Below are positions 41,502-51,354 of a DNA stretch of 64,000 nucleotides, piece by piece. The notes beneath the pieces are model-generated. The model was not told the origin of the DNA. It searched no databases and saw only the letters and a program-made list of their open reading frames with translations. The first letter of the stretch is position 1. Each line of letters starts with the position of its first letter. The position numbers and the translations under genes are program-made. This stretch comes from T3SED10-260 sp035363255 (GTDB lineage Bacteria > Caldisericota > Caldisericia > UBA6126): positions 16,850 through 80,849 of the forward strand of contig DAOSES010000011.1 of NCBI GenBank assembly GCA_035363255.1, read 5' to 3'.

Positions 41502-43168
41502 AGAGCGACATAGAGATCCAAAAAGAAACTCCATTGCTTGCTATAGAAGAGATTGCATCCAAGCTTAATCTTGGCAAACAAGATATAGAGCTTTACGGAA
41601 ATTATAAATGTAAAATTGCTTATTCCAAGCTCAAGCATCTTCGTAAAAAACCAGATTCTAAGCTGGTTCTAGTCACTGCCATATCTCCAAATCCCGCAGG
41701 AGTAGGCAAAACAACCAATTTAATTGGTATAGTTGATGCTCTCAACCAATTAGGAAAAAAAGCAATAGCTGCCCTAAGAGAGCCTTCTCTTGGACCCACT
41801 CTGGGCATGAAAGGAGGAGCAGCAGGAGGTGGTTATGCTCAGGTGGCTCCTATCGAAGATATCAACCTTCATTTTACAGGTGATTTTCACGCAGTAAGCT
41901 ATGCCAATAATTTCTTGCTTTCTGTAGTGGATAATCATGTATATTACGGAAATAGCTTGAATTTAGATTATCGAGACATAAAATTTAAACGAACCATTGA
42001 CCTTGATGATAGAAGTCTTCGCGAAATCATGAGCTCAATGGGTTTTAAAAATGGTTTTCCTCGTATGGATGGCTTTGTAATTACAGCAGCTTCAGAGCTT
42101 ATGGCTATTCTCACTATGTCGCGCGATATCAAGGACTTGAAAGAACGTTTGGGCAGGATTCTGGTGGGCTATACTTTTGACAATCAACCCTTGTTTGCCA
42201 GTACCTTCGATGCTCATGAAGCCATGGCAGTATTGCTGAAAGATGCCATCAAACCAAATTTGGTGCAAACATTAGAACATAACCCAGCCATCATTCATTC
42301 GGGTCCGTTTGGCAATATTGCCACAGGGACTTCAAGTATTATTTCCATCCAGGCTTGCCTTGGTCTCGCTGATATCGTAGTTACTGAAGCAGGTTTTGGA
42401 GCCGACCTTGGAGCAGAAAAGTTTTTTGACATCGTATGCAGAGAAGGTGGCTTTGAACCATCACTGGTCGTGATTATGGCAAGCATCCAAGCATTGAAGT
42501 ATTATGGGGGAGTTAGTATATCCCAGTTAAAAGCCGAAAACATTGAAGCTATCAAACTGGGAACAGACAATCTTAAAACTCATATCGAAAATCTACAACT
42601 ATTTCATCTCCCAGTGATAGTAGGATTAAACCGTTTTCCTTCAGACACTGACAAAGAAATAAGCCATACGCTATCATGGATAGAACAAAAATTAAAATGT
42701 AAGTGCTTTCTCACAGAGCCATATACTAAAGGTGGAAAGGGTTGCCTTGATATTGCTGAAGAAATCATCAACACTCAGGGGCAAACTGAGCAAAAATTCC
42801 ACTATTTGTATCCTTTGAAGCTCAACCCTCAAGAGAAAATCAAAACAATAGCGAAAAAGATATATCGCGCAAGAGAAGTGGAGTTTTCAAAGAAAGCACT
42901 CAAGGATTTGGAAAGAATAGAATCTTTTGGTTTTTCTCGTCTTCCAGTCTGCATGGCCAAAACACAATACTCATTTTCTGATGATCCAAAGATTATTAAT
43001 CGTAAAAAACCTTATGACATCCATATTGACGAGATAAGGCTCTCTGCTGGAGCAGGCTATATTGTGCCAATAGCCGGCAACATGATGACTATGCCCGGAC
43101 TTCCCATGAAGCCCAATTCCAGCAAATTTTTTATCGATCTGGAAGGAAACATTTCCGGACTCGAGTAA
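41498..43168 (+). CDS. fhs: Formate-tetrahydrofolate ligase
   Basis: Joins formate to THF with ATP, or runs backwards to gain ATP from 10-formyl-THF in fermenters of purines, glycine or serine. The 556-aa length is standard. Motifs are the P-loop SPNPAGVGKTTNLIG near 65-79 (usual form PTPAGEGKTT), LREPSLGPTLGMKGGAAGGG near 90-109, FTGDFHAVSYANN near 124-136, DRSLREI near 167 and MPGLPMKPNS near 531-540. Translational coupling to arcC suggests a shared energy-yielding role. It connects with GlyA and Fmt through folates. Confidence 0.96.
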   Translation: MKSDIEIQKETPLLAIEEIASKLNLGKQDIELYGNYKCKIAYSKLKHLRKKPDSKLVLVTAISPNPAGVGKTTNLIGIVDALNQLGKKAIAALREPSLGPTLGMKGGAAGGGYAQVAPIEDINLHFTGDFHAVSYANNFLLSVVDNHVYYGNSLNLDYRDIKFKRTIDLDDRSLREIMSSMGFKNGFPRMDGFVITAASELMAILTMSRDIKDLKERLGRILVGYTFDNQPLFASTFDAHEAMAVLLKDAIKPNLVQTLEHNPAIIHSGPFGNIATGTSSIISIQACLGLADIVVTEAGFGADLGAEKFFDIVCREGGFEPSLVVIMASIQALKYYGGVSISQLKAENIEAIKLGTDNLKTHIENLQLFHLPVIVGLNRFPSDTDKEISHTLSWIEQKLKCKCFLTEPYTKGGKGCLDIAEEIINTQGQTEQKFHYLYPLKLNPQEKIKTIAKKIYRAREVEFSKKALKDLERIESFGFSRLPVCMAKTQYSFSDDPKIINRKKPYDIHIDEIRLSAGAGYIVPIAGNMMTMPGLPMKPNSSKFFIDLEGNISGLE

Positions 43169-43177
43169 GGAAGTATC

Positions 43178-46100
43178 ATGAAAACTAAAACAGTATTGAT
43201 TTTACTTTGTGTCTTTTGTTTAATTCTTCCCCACAATATTGCTCTTACCATAGCTTTCCCCAAAGCTCCAAGCAATGCTGACAGAAAGATAATATTTTTT
43301 CAAAACCAAGCACAAACTCAGCATTTCAGAGCTATGGTGGAAAAGATCTATGAAACTTCCATAGACCAGGTTCAAATACAAATGTTTGATCGCTTAAACT
43401 CAATGGCTCTCCCAATGAGTTCAGAAATCCAGGAACTCATATTCCGACATTTTAATCAAGCTCAAATTATTGATGATATTCAGGTAAAATCCTATCCTAT
43501 CAGGGATTTATCTTATCAGCCCCCCTTGAGCAAGCAAAATTGGAATCTTGAACTCACAGGAGCGCCTCAACTGTGGGAAAAGGGAATCAAGGGTAAGGGA
43601 GTTAAGATCTTTGTTCTGGATACTGGAATAGATGCCAGTCACGAAGCTTTTAAAGACCGAGTCGTTAATTTTGCGGAGTTTTCGCAGTATGGTGGAATCT
43701 ACCGTGACGATCCCAAAAATGCTACTGATTCGGACAATCATGGTACGCACGTTGCAGGAATTGCTGCTGGAGCAAGCTCGGACCAAGCGATTGGTATGGC
43801 TCCGGAAGCCTTGTTGGGAGCTGGTATAGTAATTCCTCGTGGTTCCGGTACTTTGTCTCAAATCATGGCGGGTTTGGAGTGGTCGCTTGATCCCGATGGG
43901 AATCCTGCAACAAATGATCAACCTCAGATTGTTAATTTGTCACTAGGTATTCCAGGTTACATTAAAATTTGGTCGGGAATCTTCAAACAACTTTTAGCAA
44001 ACAATATCTTTCCCGTGGCAGCCATTGGAAACGATGGTGACGGGATTTGTGGAAGCCCTGGAAGTACTCCCAATGTGTTTAGTGTCGGTGCTTTTGATAT
44101 GCAAAAAAAACCCGCTTGGTTTTCTTGTGGTTCGGAAGGTTTGATATGGGAAGACGAGTTGTTAAACAAGAAGATGTTTGTAAAACCTGAAGTCTCAGCT
44201 CCTGGGGTGGACATATATTCCACGGTTCCAGGAAATCGCTATGCTTCAATGAGCGGGACCTCTATGGCAAGCCCTCATGTGGCTGGTGCAGCAGCTTTGT
44301 TGATGCAAGCTTTCCCAAGTGCCAATGCTTTGGATATCTGGCATTTTTTAATCTTAGGCTCAGACGATCAGGGCGTAAAAGGACCTGATAGTCGCTTTGG
44401 GCATGGAGCCATCAATCTTCTTCAGAGCTATCATCTGATGGAAAGCAGTTCGTTACTCCATGGAAAAGTCATGGGTGATTTTCAGCACTGCAACATCATC
44501 AACCGAAGCACTAATTTGCCTCTATATATCAATCCTCAGGGAGAATACTCAAGCTTTTTACTCGAAGGAGCTTATACATTTGATATTTACTTTCGCAATC
44601 AACTGATACGATCGATGAATATTGACTTGCAGAGTTCTGAAAAGCAGGTAGATTTTATCCTGCCTCAATCCGAAGTATTTCTGTTTCAGGGAGTTGTAAA
44701 AAACGATTCTGCTCAAGCTTTACCCTCGGTATTAAAAAGTGGAAATCAAGAATGGAAAACTGATCAAGAGGGTCGCTTTCAGCTTTGGACCAATGCTTAT
44801 GAAGTAGTGACAATACGTAGTCCGGGATATGTAGAGCAGACTATCCTTCCTGGAGCTGGTTCGGGGTATTTGAATATTCGCTTAAAAAAAGCCGATCTCC
44901 TGTTAATAGAAGGCTTTTCAAACTACCTCACCTCCGTTAATCCTCCCAGAATACCCAAACGATATTTGTTTGAAAGCTTTGACAAACTACACATCAACAC
45001 TGCATATATTAATGCTGAGATGGAAAGCTTTACTTTTGATGATATCCAGGCTTATCCCATGATTTATTACTATTGTGAAAGTGGTGGCTTAAGTTTGACT
45101 GAGCAGGAGATATTTAAAAAATATCTTGATCAGGGGGGACGCATCATATTTTCTGGTAGAATGCTCTTGTCACTGGAAGGTTTTCAGCGTCAAACTTTTC
45201 TATCTACTTTATTTAAAGTGAGTACTCGTGAATTTCTTGTTTTTCCTTCAGTAAAGGGGGTTGAGGATCTTCCCGATACCGCTTCACTGAAGTTTTCTTT
45301 GTCTGGAGATTTAGGAGCTAACAACCAAGAAACCTGCGATATCATATCCACCCTGGGTGACAATGACTTTGTTGAACCTTTCTTGAAGTTTGCCGAAACT
45401 AGCGGAAGAAGATATGCTGGAATGCGAAGAGCTGATGGTTTTTCCAAAGCAGTCTTGCTTAGTTTTGGCTTGGAAGGAATTGGCTCTTCAAATGATCGTA
45501 CGATGCTTCTCCAAAATCTACTTTCATGGATGCAGAATTCATCTTCATTCCATGCAGATTTACCTGACGATTCCTCTTATTATTTCACCATCACTGACGA
45601 AGAAAACAAAAGCAAAGAAATTGAGATAATTGATGGGAAAATCAGGCTCAACAATCTAAAACCAAAAAACTATACTTTTCACCTCGAGGGTTTTGGAATC
45701 AAATCTCAGCGCATGATGATAGATTTTTCCAACTATCAGTTCTACTATATGAAAATAATTCCTGAACCAGCAATAAAACATACCATCAATTTCATATTTA
45801 AAGGAGCTATGGAACAAGAAGCACTATATCAAGTGCGTTATAAATCCAAACTATTGTTTTCTGAGACTATACCCCTCCAAAAAGCCTTAACTCTAAAACT
45901 TCCTCCTGGTCAATACCAGCTTTATGTAACTGCAAAAAATATGATTCCAATTCAAACCAATTTTATGGTAAAAGATACCGATTTGGTGTTTGAAGAAGAA
46001 GTTAAAGAAAATCTAAAAAAGATACTAATCATTGATGATAGCAAATTGGGAGTTTACTTTAGAGACAACAACAAGATTCAAGAAGAATACACCAAGCAAC

Positions 46101-46654
46101 TTCAAAACAGGAAAATCTTTTTTGAGCTTCGAAACGTATTGACTGAAGGCTTCCCTTCCTATATTGAGCTGATTCCTTACGAATTGATCATCTATATCTC
46201 TGGTTACAACCCCTGGGCTATGGGAGATGAAAAAATCTTTGATAGTCTTGGTCAATATCTTGATCAGCATGGTTCTATCGTCTTCTTTGGAAATGGAGCG
46301 ATGCAAATCCTGAGAGACAAACCCTTTCTGCAAGATTATGCTGGAGCAACAATCAGCACCAGCAATACCCGAGAGAGAACTATTTACTCCTCAGCTAATC
46401 CCTGGTTTTCAAACATTCAATTAGATATTTATGTTGCTTACAACGAGGGTCTGCCTCGATTTCCAGCTTTTGAACTGCAATCTGATTCCGCGCAAGCCCT
46501 GTTTCACTATATCAACAGCAACAAAGTAAATTCTCTGGTATATCGCGATAAGTCTCATACCTGCGCAGTTTTCCCCTTTGGTCTTGAAAATATCATTCTT
46601 CCTGCTGTTAAAGATGAGCTAATGAAAGGAGTGTTAAAAATTTTTGAACAATAA
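43178..46654 (+). CDS. Exported subtilisin-like protease (S8) with duplicated C-terminal domains
   Basis: The 1158-aa protein has a signal peptide (about 1-27), an inhibitor I9-like propeptide (about 36-105) and a complete S8 catalytic domain (about 125-415): Asp148 in VLDTGIDASH, His188 in NHGTHVAGIAAG, oxyanion Asn285 and Ser362 in GTSMASPHVAGAAALL. Two carboxypeptidase-regulatory-like beta domains follow (about 428-500 and 505-570). Then come two domains of flavodoxin/amidotransferase-like fold (about 570-690, LLLIEGFSNYL and YLDQGGRIIFSG; about 947-1090, KKILIIDDSKLG and YLDQHGSIVFFG), which look like copies of each other and lack an obvious catalytic Cys. The protease is intact. The tail probably binds substrate or the cell surface. 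Confidence 0.9.
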   Translation: MKTKTVLILLCVFCLILPHNIALTIAFPKAPSNADRKIIFFQNQAQTQHFRAMVEKIYETSIDQVQIQMFDRLNSMALPMSSEIQELIFRHFNQAQIIDDIQVKSYPIRDLSYQPPLSKQNWNLELTGAPQLWEKGIKGKGVKIFVLDTGIDASHEAFKDRVVNFAEFSQYGGIYRDDPKNATDSDNHGTHVAGIAAGASSDQAIGMAPEALLGAGIVIPRGSGTLSQIMAGLEWSLDPDGNPATNDQPQIVNLSLGIPGYIKIWSGIFKQLLANNIFPVAAIGNDGDGICGSPGSTPNVFSVGAFDMQKKPAWFSCGSEGLIWEDELLNKKMFVKPEVSAPGVDIYSTVPGNRYASMSGTSMASPHVAGAAALLMQAFPSANALDIWHFLILGSDDQGVKGPDSRFGHGAINLLQSYHLMESSSLLHGKVMGDFQHCNIINRSTNLPLYINPQGEYSSFLLEGAYTFDIYFRNQLIRSMNIDLQSSEKQVDFILPQSEVFLFQGVVKNDSAQALPSVLKSGNQEWKTDQEGRFQLWTNAYEVVTIRSPGYVEQTILPGAGSGYLNIRLKKADLLLIEGFSNYLTSVNPPRIPKRYLFESFDKLHINTAYINAEMESFTFDDIQAYPMIYYYCESGGLSLTEQEIFKKYLDQGGRIIFSGRMLLSLEGFQRQTFLSTLFKVSTREFLVFPSVKGVEDLPDTASLKFSLSGDLGANNQETCDIISTLGDNDFVEPFLKFAETSGRRYAGMRRADGFSKAVLLSFGLEGIGSSNDRTMLLQNLLSWMQNSSSFHADLPDDSSYYFTITDEENKSKEIEIIDGKIRLNNLKPKNYTFHLEGFGIKSQRMMIDFSNYQFYYMKIIPEPAIKHTINFIFKGAMEQEALYQVRYKSKLLFSETIPLQKALTLKLPPGQYQLYVTAKNMIPIQTNFMVKDTDLVFEEEVKENLKKILIIDDSKLGVYFRDNNKIQEEYTKQLQNRKIFFELRNVLTEGFPSYIELIPYELIIYISGYNPWAMGDEKIFDSLGQYLDQHGSIVFFGNGAMQILRDKPFLQDYAGATISTSNTRERTIYSSANPWFSNIQLDIYVAYNEGLPRFPAFELQSDSAQALFHYINSNKVNSLVYRDKSHTCAVFPFGLENIILPAVKDELMKGVLKIFEQ

Positions 46655-47030
46655 AACAGATGCTCAAATCAGTTTTGATCAATCTTATGACGAGGTGTTT
46701 GAAAAAGGAGTACTGGAGGCATTAACCTTGCTACCAGATAATTTTCAACAACAATTACATAATGTGAGTATTGTGATTGAAGATCATCAACCCCCAGAGA
46801 TGAACTCATTTCTACTTGGTTTATATCACGGAGTTCCTCAGCCATATAAAGGTCCGCACTATACCTTTATTCTTCCTGATAAAATTTCCTTGTATAAACA
46901 CAACATCTACCATATTTCAGAAATGAGGCAAATTCCGCTCAATCGAGTAATCGCGGAAGTCCTATACCACGAAATTGGACACTATTTTGGTCTGTCTGAA
47001 GAGGAACTGGATCATTTCCGCTCGTTTTAG
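46644..47030 (+). CDS. Small zincin-type metallopeptidase (PF06262-like)
   Basis: A 128-aa single-domain protein with HEIGHYFGLSEEEL near residues 110-123, the HExxHxxGxxxxEL pattern of the minimal 'metallopeptidase family' zincins, and the preceding family segment LGLYHGVPQP near 57-66. These proteins lack a signal peptide and their substrates are unknown. The start is a TTG that overlaps the S8 protease end by 11 nt, with AAAGGAG 13 nt upstream, so the start is less sure than the fold. It converges with clpC. Confidence 0.82.
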   Translation: MNNKTDAQISFDQSYDEVFEKGVLEALTLLPDNFQQQLHNVSIVIEDHQPPEMNSFLLGLYHGVPQPYKGPHYTFILPDKISLYKHNIYHISEMRQIPLNRVIAEVLYHEIGHYFGLSEEELDHFRSF

Positions 47031-47067
47031 GAGATGAAGACCTTTATCCCCTGGGAAAGTGCTGGTC

Positions 47068-49569
47068 TCATTTGCAAGAATAGTTGACTTCTTTATGTTT
47101 TAATTGAAATTGGAAGTTTCCATCAAGAAAATCAACCAAGATGGTGTCTTTGTCAGTGAATTCATCCCGTAGAAGAGCTTCGGATACTGGATCTGCAATC
47201 CGACGTTGTATCGTACGCCAAAGGGGACGAGCACCAAACTTCCGTTGATAGCCCTCCAAGGCGAGTTGTTTTTTGGCAGAGTCTGAAAACTGAAATAGGA
47301 TTTCCCGGTTTTTGATATCCTGATGGAGTTTGTCGATCAACAAATCCACAATCTGAATGATGTTTTCCTCGCTTAAAAAGTTGAATACGATCAGTTCGTC
47401 CAAACGATTCAAAAACTCTGGACGAAAGGTTTTTTTCAGATCATTAAGAAGTTGATCCCTTTGGACCAGATCGCCTTGAACAGACTGAGCTTTGCTTTGC
47501 TGAAAACCTGATACGGTTTGTTTTTCCCAGTTGCCATAGACGTTGGAAGTCATGATGATGATAGCATTGGAAAAATCGACCACTCGTCCTTGTGAGTCGG
47601 TCAACCTTCCGCCATCAAGAATTTGGAGCAAAATATTGTAGGTATCGGGATGAGCTTTTTCGATCTCGTCGAACAATATTACGGAAAATGGTTGACGTCG
47701 AACTGCTTCAGTGAGTTGACCGCCTTCTTCGTAGCCTACATAGCCTGGGGGAGCTCCGATCAAACGGGAAACTGAAAACTTTTCCATGTATTCGCTCATA
47801 TCAAAACGGATCAAGGATTCTCGCCTTCCAAATAGGTACTCTGCAAGCACAACAGCTAATTCAGTTTTGCCTACCCCGGTGGGTCCAAGAAACATAAACG
47901 ATCCGAGGGGTTTGCGGGAGTCTTTGATGCCTGTTTTTGCACGACGAATAGCATGTGAAAGTACAGAAATTGCGTGATCCTGACCTACAATATGCTCTTG
48001 TAGGGCTTTTTCCATGTGGAGTAGTTTGTCTTTTTCTTCCTGCATTAATCTTCCAGTGGGAATACCCGTCCATTGAGAAACCACTGAAGCGATGTCGTCC
48101 TCGTTGACTGAAAAGATTTCCTCATTCAGATTTTTCTGCCATAAACAAGTTTCTTCCTGAATTTCTGTTCGAAGAGTTCTTTCTTGGTCGCGTAAATGGG
48201 CGGCACCTTCAAAATCCTGCTCTCTGATGGCACTTTCTTTTTGTTCTTCAAGGGAACGGGCTTTTTGCTCCATATCAACAATAGCTGGAGGAAGCTTGGA
48301 ATGTAAAAGTCTGACATGAGAACAGGCTTCGTCAATCAGGTCAATAGCTTTATCAGGTAGAAAGCGCTGGGTAATATATTTTGCTGAAAGCTCTGATGCA
48401 GCAACAATTGCTTCGGAAGTTATTTTTACATGATGGTGATTTTCGTAAGTATCTTTTAAGCCTTCCAGGATTTGAATGGTTTCTTCAATGCTGGGTTCAT
48501 GGATAAAGATGGATTGAAATCTTCTTTCGAGTGCAGGATCCTTTTCGATGTATTTTCGAAATTCATCGACAGTGGTAGCGCCAATACAATGAAGCTCTCC
48601 TCTTGCCAAAGCGGGTTTAAGAATATTGGATGCGTCAATTGAGCCTTCAGCAGCTCCAGCTCCCACAACGGTATGAAGCTCGTCGATAAATAGAATGATT
48701 TCATTAGAAAAACGCTTGATGTCTTCCATAACCTTTTTCATTCGATCTTCAAACTCACCTCGATATTTGGTGCCTGCTATGAGATTGGCGAGTTCGAGCG
48801 CCACCACTCGTTTGTTTTTAAGTTGTTCGGGAACTATGTCTTGTGATATGCGATAAGCCAAACCCTCTGCTATTACCGTTTTTCCAACACCTGGGTCACC
48901 AATCAGTACAGGATTGTTTTTACTACGACGAAGCAAAATTTGGATGAGCCGGTTGATTTCCTTTTCGCGTCCAATCACGGGATCGAGTTTGTTTTGCTTG
49001 CCCAGCAAGGTTAAATCTTTGCTGTATAAATCAAGATTGGGTGTTTTGGATTTATTGAGATTGGGAGGGGTTTGATTGCTATCTTTATTTTTACGTTTGT
49101 AGGCTTCGGAGTTTTCTGCTTTACTTAAAAATTGGAGAATAACTTCTTTGACCTTAACGATATCCAATTGTACTTCATCAAGGACTTTGGCTGCTATTCC
49201 TTCGGGTTCCATGAGCAAACCGATAAGAATGTGCTCAGTGCCAATGTAGGTATGCATAAGATTGGAAGCTTCACGCGAGGCATACTCCAAGACTCTTTTG
49301 GCTCTTGGGGTTAGGGTGTATTCAGAAGGAAGCGGGTTGTAGTAACGGGATGAGCGATTGTCACCAGCCATTTTTTCAACTTGTTGCTGGAGGTAGGGGA
49401 TATTGACTCCAAGGAGATGTAGTGTTTTGGATGCCACACCCTGACCTTCTTTTAAAAGACCAAGGAGAATGTGCTCGGTTCCGATAAAGTCGTTACCCAG
49501 ACGTTGAGCTTCTTCTTGCGCATACATTACAGCTCTTTGTGCGCTATCGGTAAGGTTTTCCCAATTCAT
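47068..49569 (-). CDS. clpC: ClpC-type AAA+ unfoldase
   Basis: Partner of ClpP for regulated proteolysis. The 833-aa protein has two Clp N repeats (about 1-145), AAA module 1 with GDPGVGKT near 226-233 (Walker B LFIDELHTVVG), a short middle region with a UVR motif (about 430-455, EQDFEGAAHLRDQE), AAA module 2 with GPTGVGKT near 565-572 and a D2-small C-terminus. The UVR motif and short M region mark ClpC. The usual ctsR-mcsA-mcsB neighbours are missing, so control must differ from Bacillus. It follows the TlpA-like gene by 30 nt, with AAAGGAG before the ATG. Confidence 0.95.
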   Translation of the reverse strand: MNWENLTDSAQRAVMYAQEEAQRLGNDFIGTEHILLGLLKEGQGVASKTLHLLGVNIPYLQQQVEKMAGDNRSSRYYNPLPSEYTLTPRAKRVLEYASREASNLMHTYIGTEHILIGLLMEPEGIAAKVLDEVQLDIVKVKEVILQFLSKAENSEAYKRKNKDSNQTPPNLNKSKTPNLDLYSKDLTLLGKQNKLDPVIGREKEINRLIQILLRRSKNNPVLIGDPGVGKTVIAEGLAYRISQDIVPEQLKNKRVVALELANLIAGTKYRGEFEDRMKKVMEDIKRFSNEIILFIDELHTVVGAGAAEGSIDASNILKPALARGELHCIGATTVDEFRKYIEKDPALERRFQSIFIHEPSIEETIQILEGLKDTYENHHHVKITSEAIVAASELSAKYITQRFLPDKAIDLIDEACSHVRLLHSKLPPAIVDMEQKARSLEEQKESAIREQDFEGAAHLRDQERTLRTEIQEETCLWQKNLNEEIFSVNEDDIASVVSQWTGIPTGRLMQEEKDKLLHMEKALQEHIVGQDHAISVLSHAIRRAKTGIKDSRKPLGSFMFLGPTGVGKTELAVVLAEYLFGRRESLIRFDMSEYMEKFSVSRLIGAPPGYVGYEEGGQLTEAVRRQPFSVILFDEIEKAHPDTYNILLQILDGGRLTDSQGRVVDFSNAIIIMTSNVYGNWEKQTVSGFQQSKAQSVQGDLVQRDQLLNDLKKTFRPEFLNRLDELIVFNFLSEENIIQIVDLLIDKLHQDIKNREILFQFSDSAKKQLALEGYQRKFGARPLWRTIQRRIADPVSEALLRDEFTDKDTILVDFLDGNFQFQLKHKEVNYSCK

Positions 49570-49599
49570 CAGTTTTGATCTCCTTTATGGGTTGACCTC

Positions 49600-50265
49600 T
49601 TAGTTGGTTAGAAGGTAGCTGACCAGATCGGAGACGATAGTTTCAAAATTTTCGTTGAATCCACTTTGGATGTAGGCTGCTTTGCCCTCTTTGTCTAAAA
49701 GAATGTAGGTGGGATAACCAGTCATATTGAATACAGGACTATACATTGAAAAAACAGCTCCCTGTTCATCAAGAATAATGGGGTAGGCTTTGTTGCCTTT
49801 GGGGTATTTTGCTAAAACAGTTTCTCTGCTTTCACGGCAATCGACGGCAACAACTTCTAAACCTTTGTCTTTGTACTTTTTATAGACTGCTTCAACTTGA
49901 GGGGCTTGTTTGTCGCACCAGTGGCACCAGGTGGCTGTAAAATCAAGCAAGACAAGTTTGCCTTTGAAATCGGACAGGGAGAAGGTGTCTCCAACCACGT
50001 AGGGAAGTTCAAACATAGGGGCTGTTTTGCGGTATTCTTCCGGGATCAGGCCTGCAGGTTTGGACTTCTGTACCGTTTCAGTGTTTAAGTTGGATGCACT
50101 GTTGATGTTTTCTGTTGTCATTTGGGTTATTTCGCTGGGTTTGCTTTGCTCGTTTGAAGGCTTGCTTGAGCTACATGCCAGAGCTGAAATGGATATCAAA
50201 GCCATCAATACAAACAGGAGCGATGAGATCAAACCACTTATATTCGTTTTCTTTTTTTGGGTCAT
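49600..50265 (-). CDS. Exported TlpA/ResA-like thioredoxin-fold protein
   Basis: The 221-aa protein has a signal segment (about 10-30) ending SALAC, a probable though imperfect lipobox, then a Ser/Lys-rich linker and a redoxin domain (about 85-221) with the active site CHWC in FTATWCHWCDKQAP, the cis-Pro in MTGYPTYILLD, and DEQGAVFSMY. Such proteins reduce extracytoplasmic disulfides, for example in cytochrome maturation. No CcdA/DsbD or cytochrome gene is near, so its electron source is unknown. It shares a strand and a short 30-nt gap with clpC downstream. The ribosome site is GGAGGG. Confidence 0.87.
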   Translation of the reverse strand: MTQKKKTNISGLISSLLFVLMALISISALACSSSKPSNEQSKPSEITQMTTENINSASNLNTETVQKSKPAGLIPEEYRKTAPMFELPYVVGDTFSLSDFKGKLVLLDFTATWCHWCDKQAPQVEAVYKKYKDKGLEVVAVDCRESRETVLAKYPKGNKAYPIILDEQGAVFSMYSPVFNMTGYPTYILLDKEGKAAYIQSGFNENFETIVSDLVSYLLTN

Positions 50266-50350
50266 GTTAATAACCCTCCTTTATTTATTTAACACTTACA
50301 ATTTCATATTCACACTGCATCTATTATAATAGATTATCAGGAAATAAAAT

Positions 50351-50824
50351 ATGCATATACTATGGGCACCTTGGAGGAAAACATATATTAGATCTTTGAA
50401 AAATAATGCTTGTGTTTTTTGTGCCATGCAAGATACTGATAGCTCTGACCACAAGCTGATACTCCACCAAGGCTTATACCATTTCGTTGTGCTCAACAAA
50501 TATCCCTATACCACTGGCCATCTGATGGTAGTGCCCTATTGCCATATCCAAAAGATTTCCGATTTGCAAAAAGATGCTCTTGAGGAGTGGCTGAGTCTCA
50601 CTGATACTGCCATTTCCTGGCTCATCAAGGCTTTTCAGCCCCATGGCTTCAATCTGGGCATGAATATTGGCAAAAGTGCTGGTGCAGGGGTGGAAGATCA
50701 TTTGCATATGCACATTGTTCCAAGGTGGACAGGTGATACTAATTTTATGTCCACCCTGAATAACACACGTATTCAATCCCAATCTCTGGAGGAAATATGT
50801 CGCGAAATCAAACAAGTAATTTAA
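50351..50824 (+). CDS. HIT-family hydrolase/phosphorylase (Ap4A-like)
   Basis: The 157-aa protein has a zinc CVFC pair near 21-24, LWAPWRKTYI at the start, GHLMVVPYCH near 57-66, GMNIGKSAGAGVEDHLHMHI near 104-123 and the histidine triad HLHMH followed by VPRWTGDTNFM. It matches the bacterial HIT subgroup similar to Ap4A phosphorylase, which handles dinucleoside polyphosphates or other nucleotide conjugates. A -10-like TATAAT at 50325-50330 precedes it. It overlaps the lipoprotein gene downstream by 28 nt. Confidence 0.92.
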   Translation: MHILWAPWRKTYIRSLKNNACVFCAMQDTDSSDHKLILHQGLYHFVVLNKYPYTTGHLMVVPYCHIQKISDLQKDALEEWLSLTDTAISWLIKAFQPHGFNLGMNIGKSAGAGVEDHLHMHIVPRWTGDTNFMSTLNNTRIQSQSLEEICREIKQVI

Positions 50825-51354
50825 TTAACTCTTCCAAGACCTTAGCCATCCTTTTATTTCTAACTGTTTTGTTGCTCAGTATGTACTCGTGCAGTCGTTT
50901 ACCCAAAGGGCAACGAATCCTCCATACTCCTTATTTCTCAATACAACACCCTAACTCATGGAAAGCTGTTCGAGCAGATTATCACTATTCACTCAATGGT
51001 CCCATCGAAGAAAACTATGTCGTCAACATGAAGTTGGATTTCAATCCAGAGCTCGATCTCTCCCTTAAGCTCTTCAAAGAAACTGTGGAATCACAAAACC
51101 AAATCACTTCTCTCCCAGGTTTCGTAGCAATATCTGAAAAAGAACTTAACATTAATGGAGTGCCTGCTCTTCAACGAATCATCAAAACCAGGGTCAGTCT
51201 GGCTCAAAACGAAGAAGTTAATCTCATGGTCTTTCTAACATATCTTATCCAGGACAATCTTGGGGTGGTTATTACGGCTGAGGTTCCCGAAAATAGCTAT
51301 CTTGCCTACACCTTTTTGTTCGATGATATGATCCAATCTTTCAGGTTTAAATAA
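50797..51354 (+). CDS. PsbP/DcrB-like lipoprotein
   Basis: The 185-aa protein has a hydrophobic signal (about 15-29) with lipobox LSMYSC and an outside domain that opens YFSIQHPNSWKAV. Its fold resembles PsbP/DcrB-type proteins. It is a paralogue of the 13096-13656 gene. Function is unknown. The ATG has GGAGG 6 nt upstream, inside the HIT gene. The following gene starts at the base after its stop (TAAATG). Confidence 0.75.
   Translation: MSRNQTSNLINSSKTLAILLFLTVLLLSMYSCSRLPKGQRILHTPYFSIQHPNSWKAVRADYHYSLNGPIEENYVVNMKLDFNPELDLSLKLFKETVESQNQITSLPGFVAISEKELNINGVPALQRIIKTRVSLAQNEEVNLMVFLTYLIQDNLGVVITAEVPENSYLAYTFLFDDMIQSFRFK

Noticed and set aside
47031..47067. Bidirectional terminator between the zincin and clpC genes
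   Set aside because: The partial ATGAAGACC/GGTCTCAT pairing needs a bulge and a long loop and has no T-run on either side.
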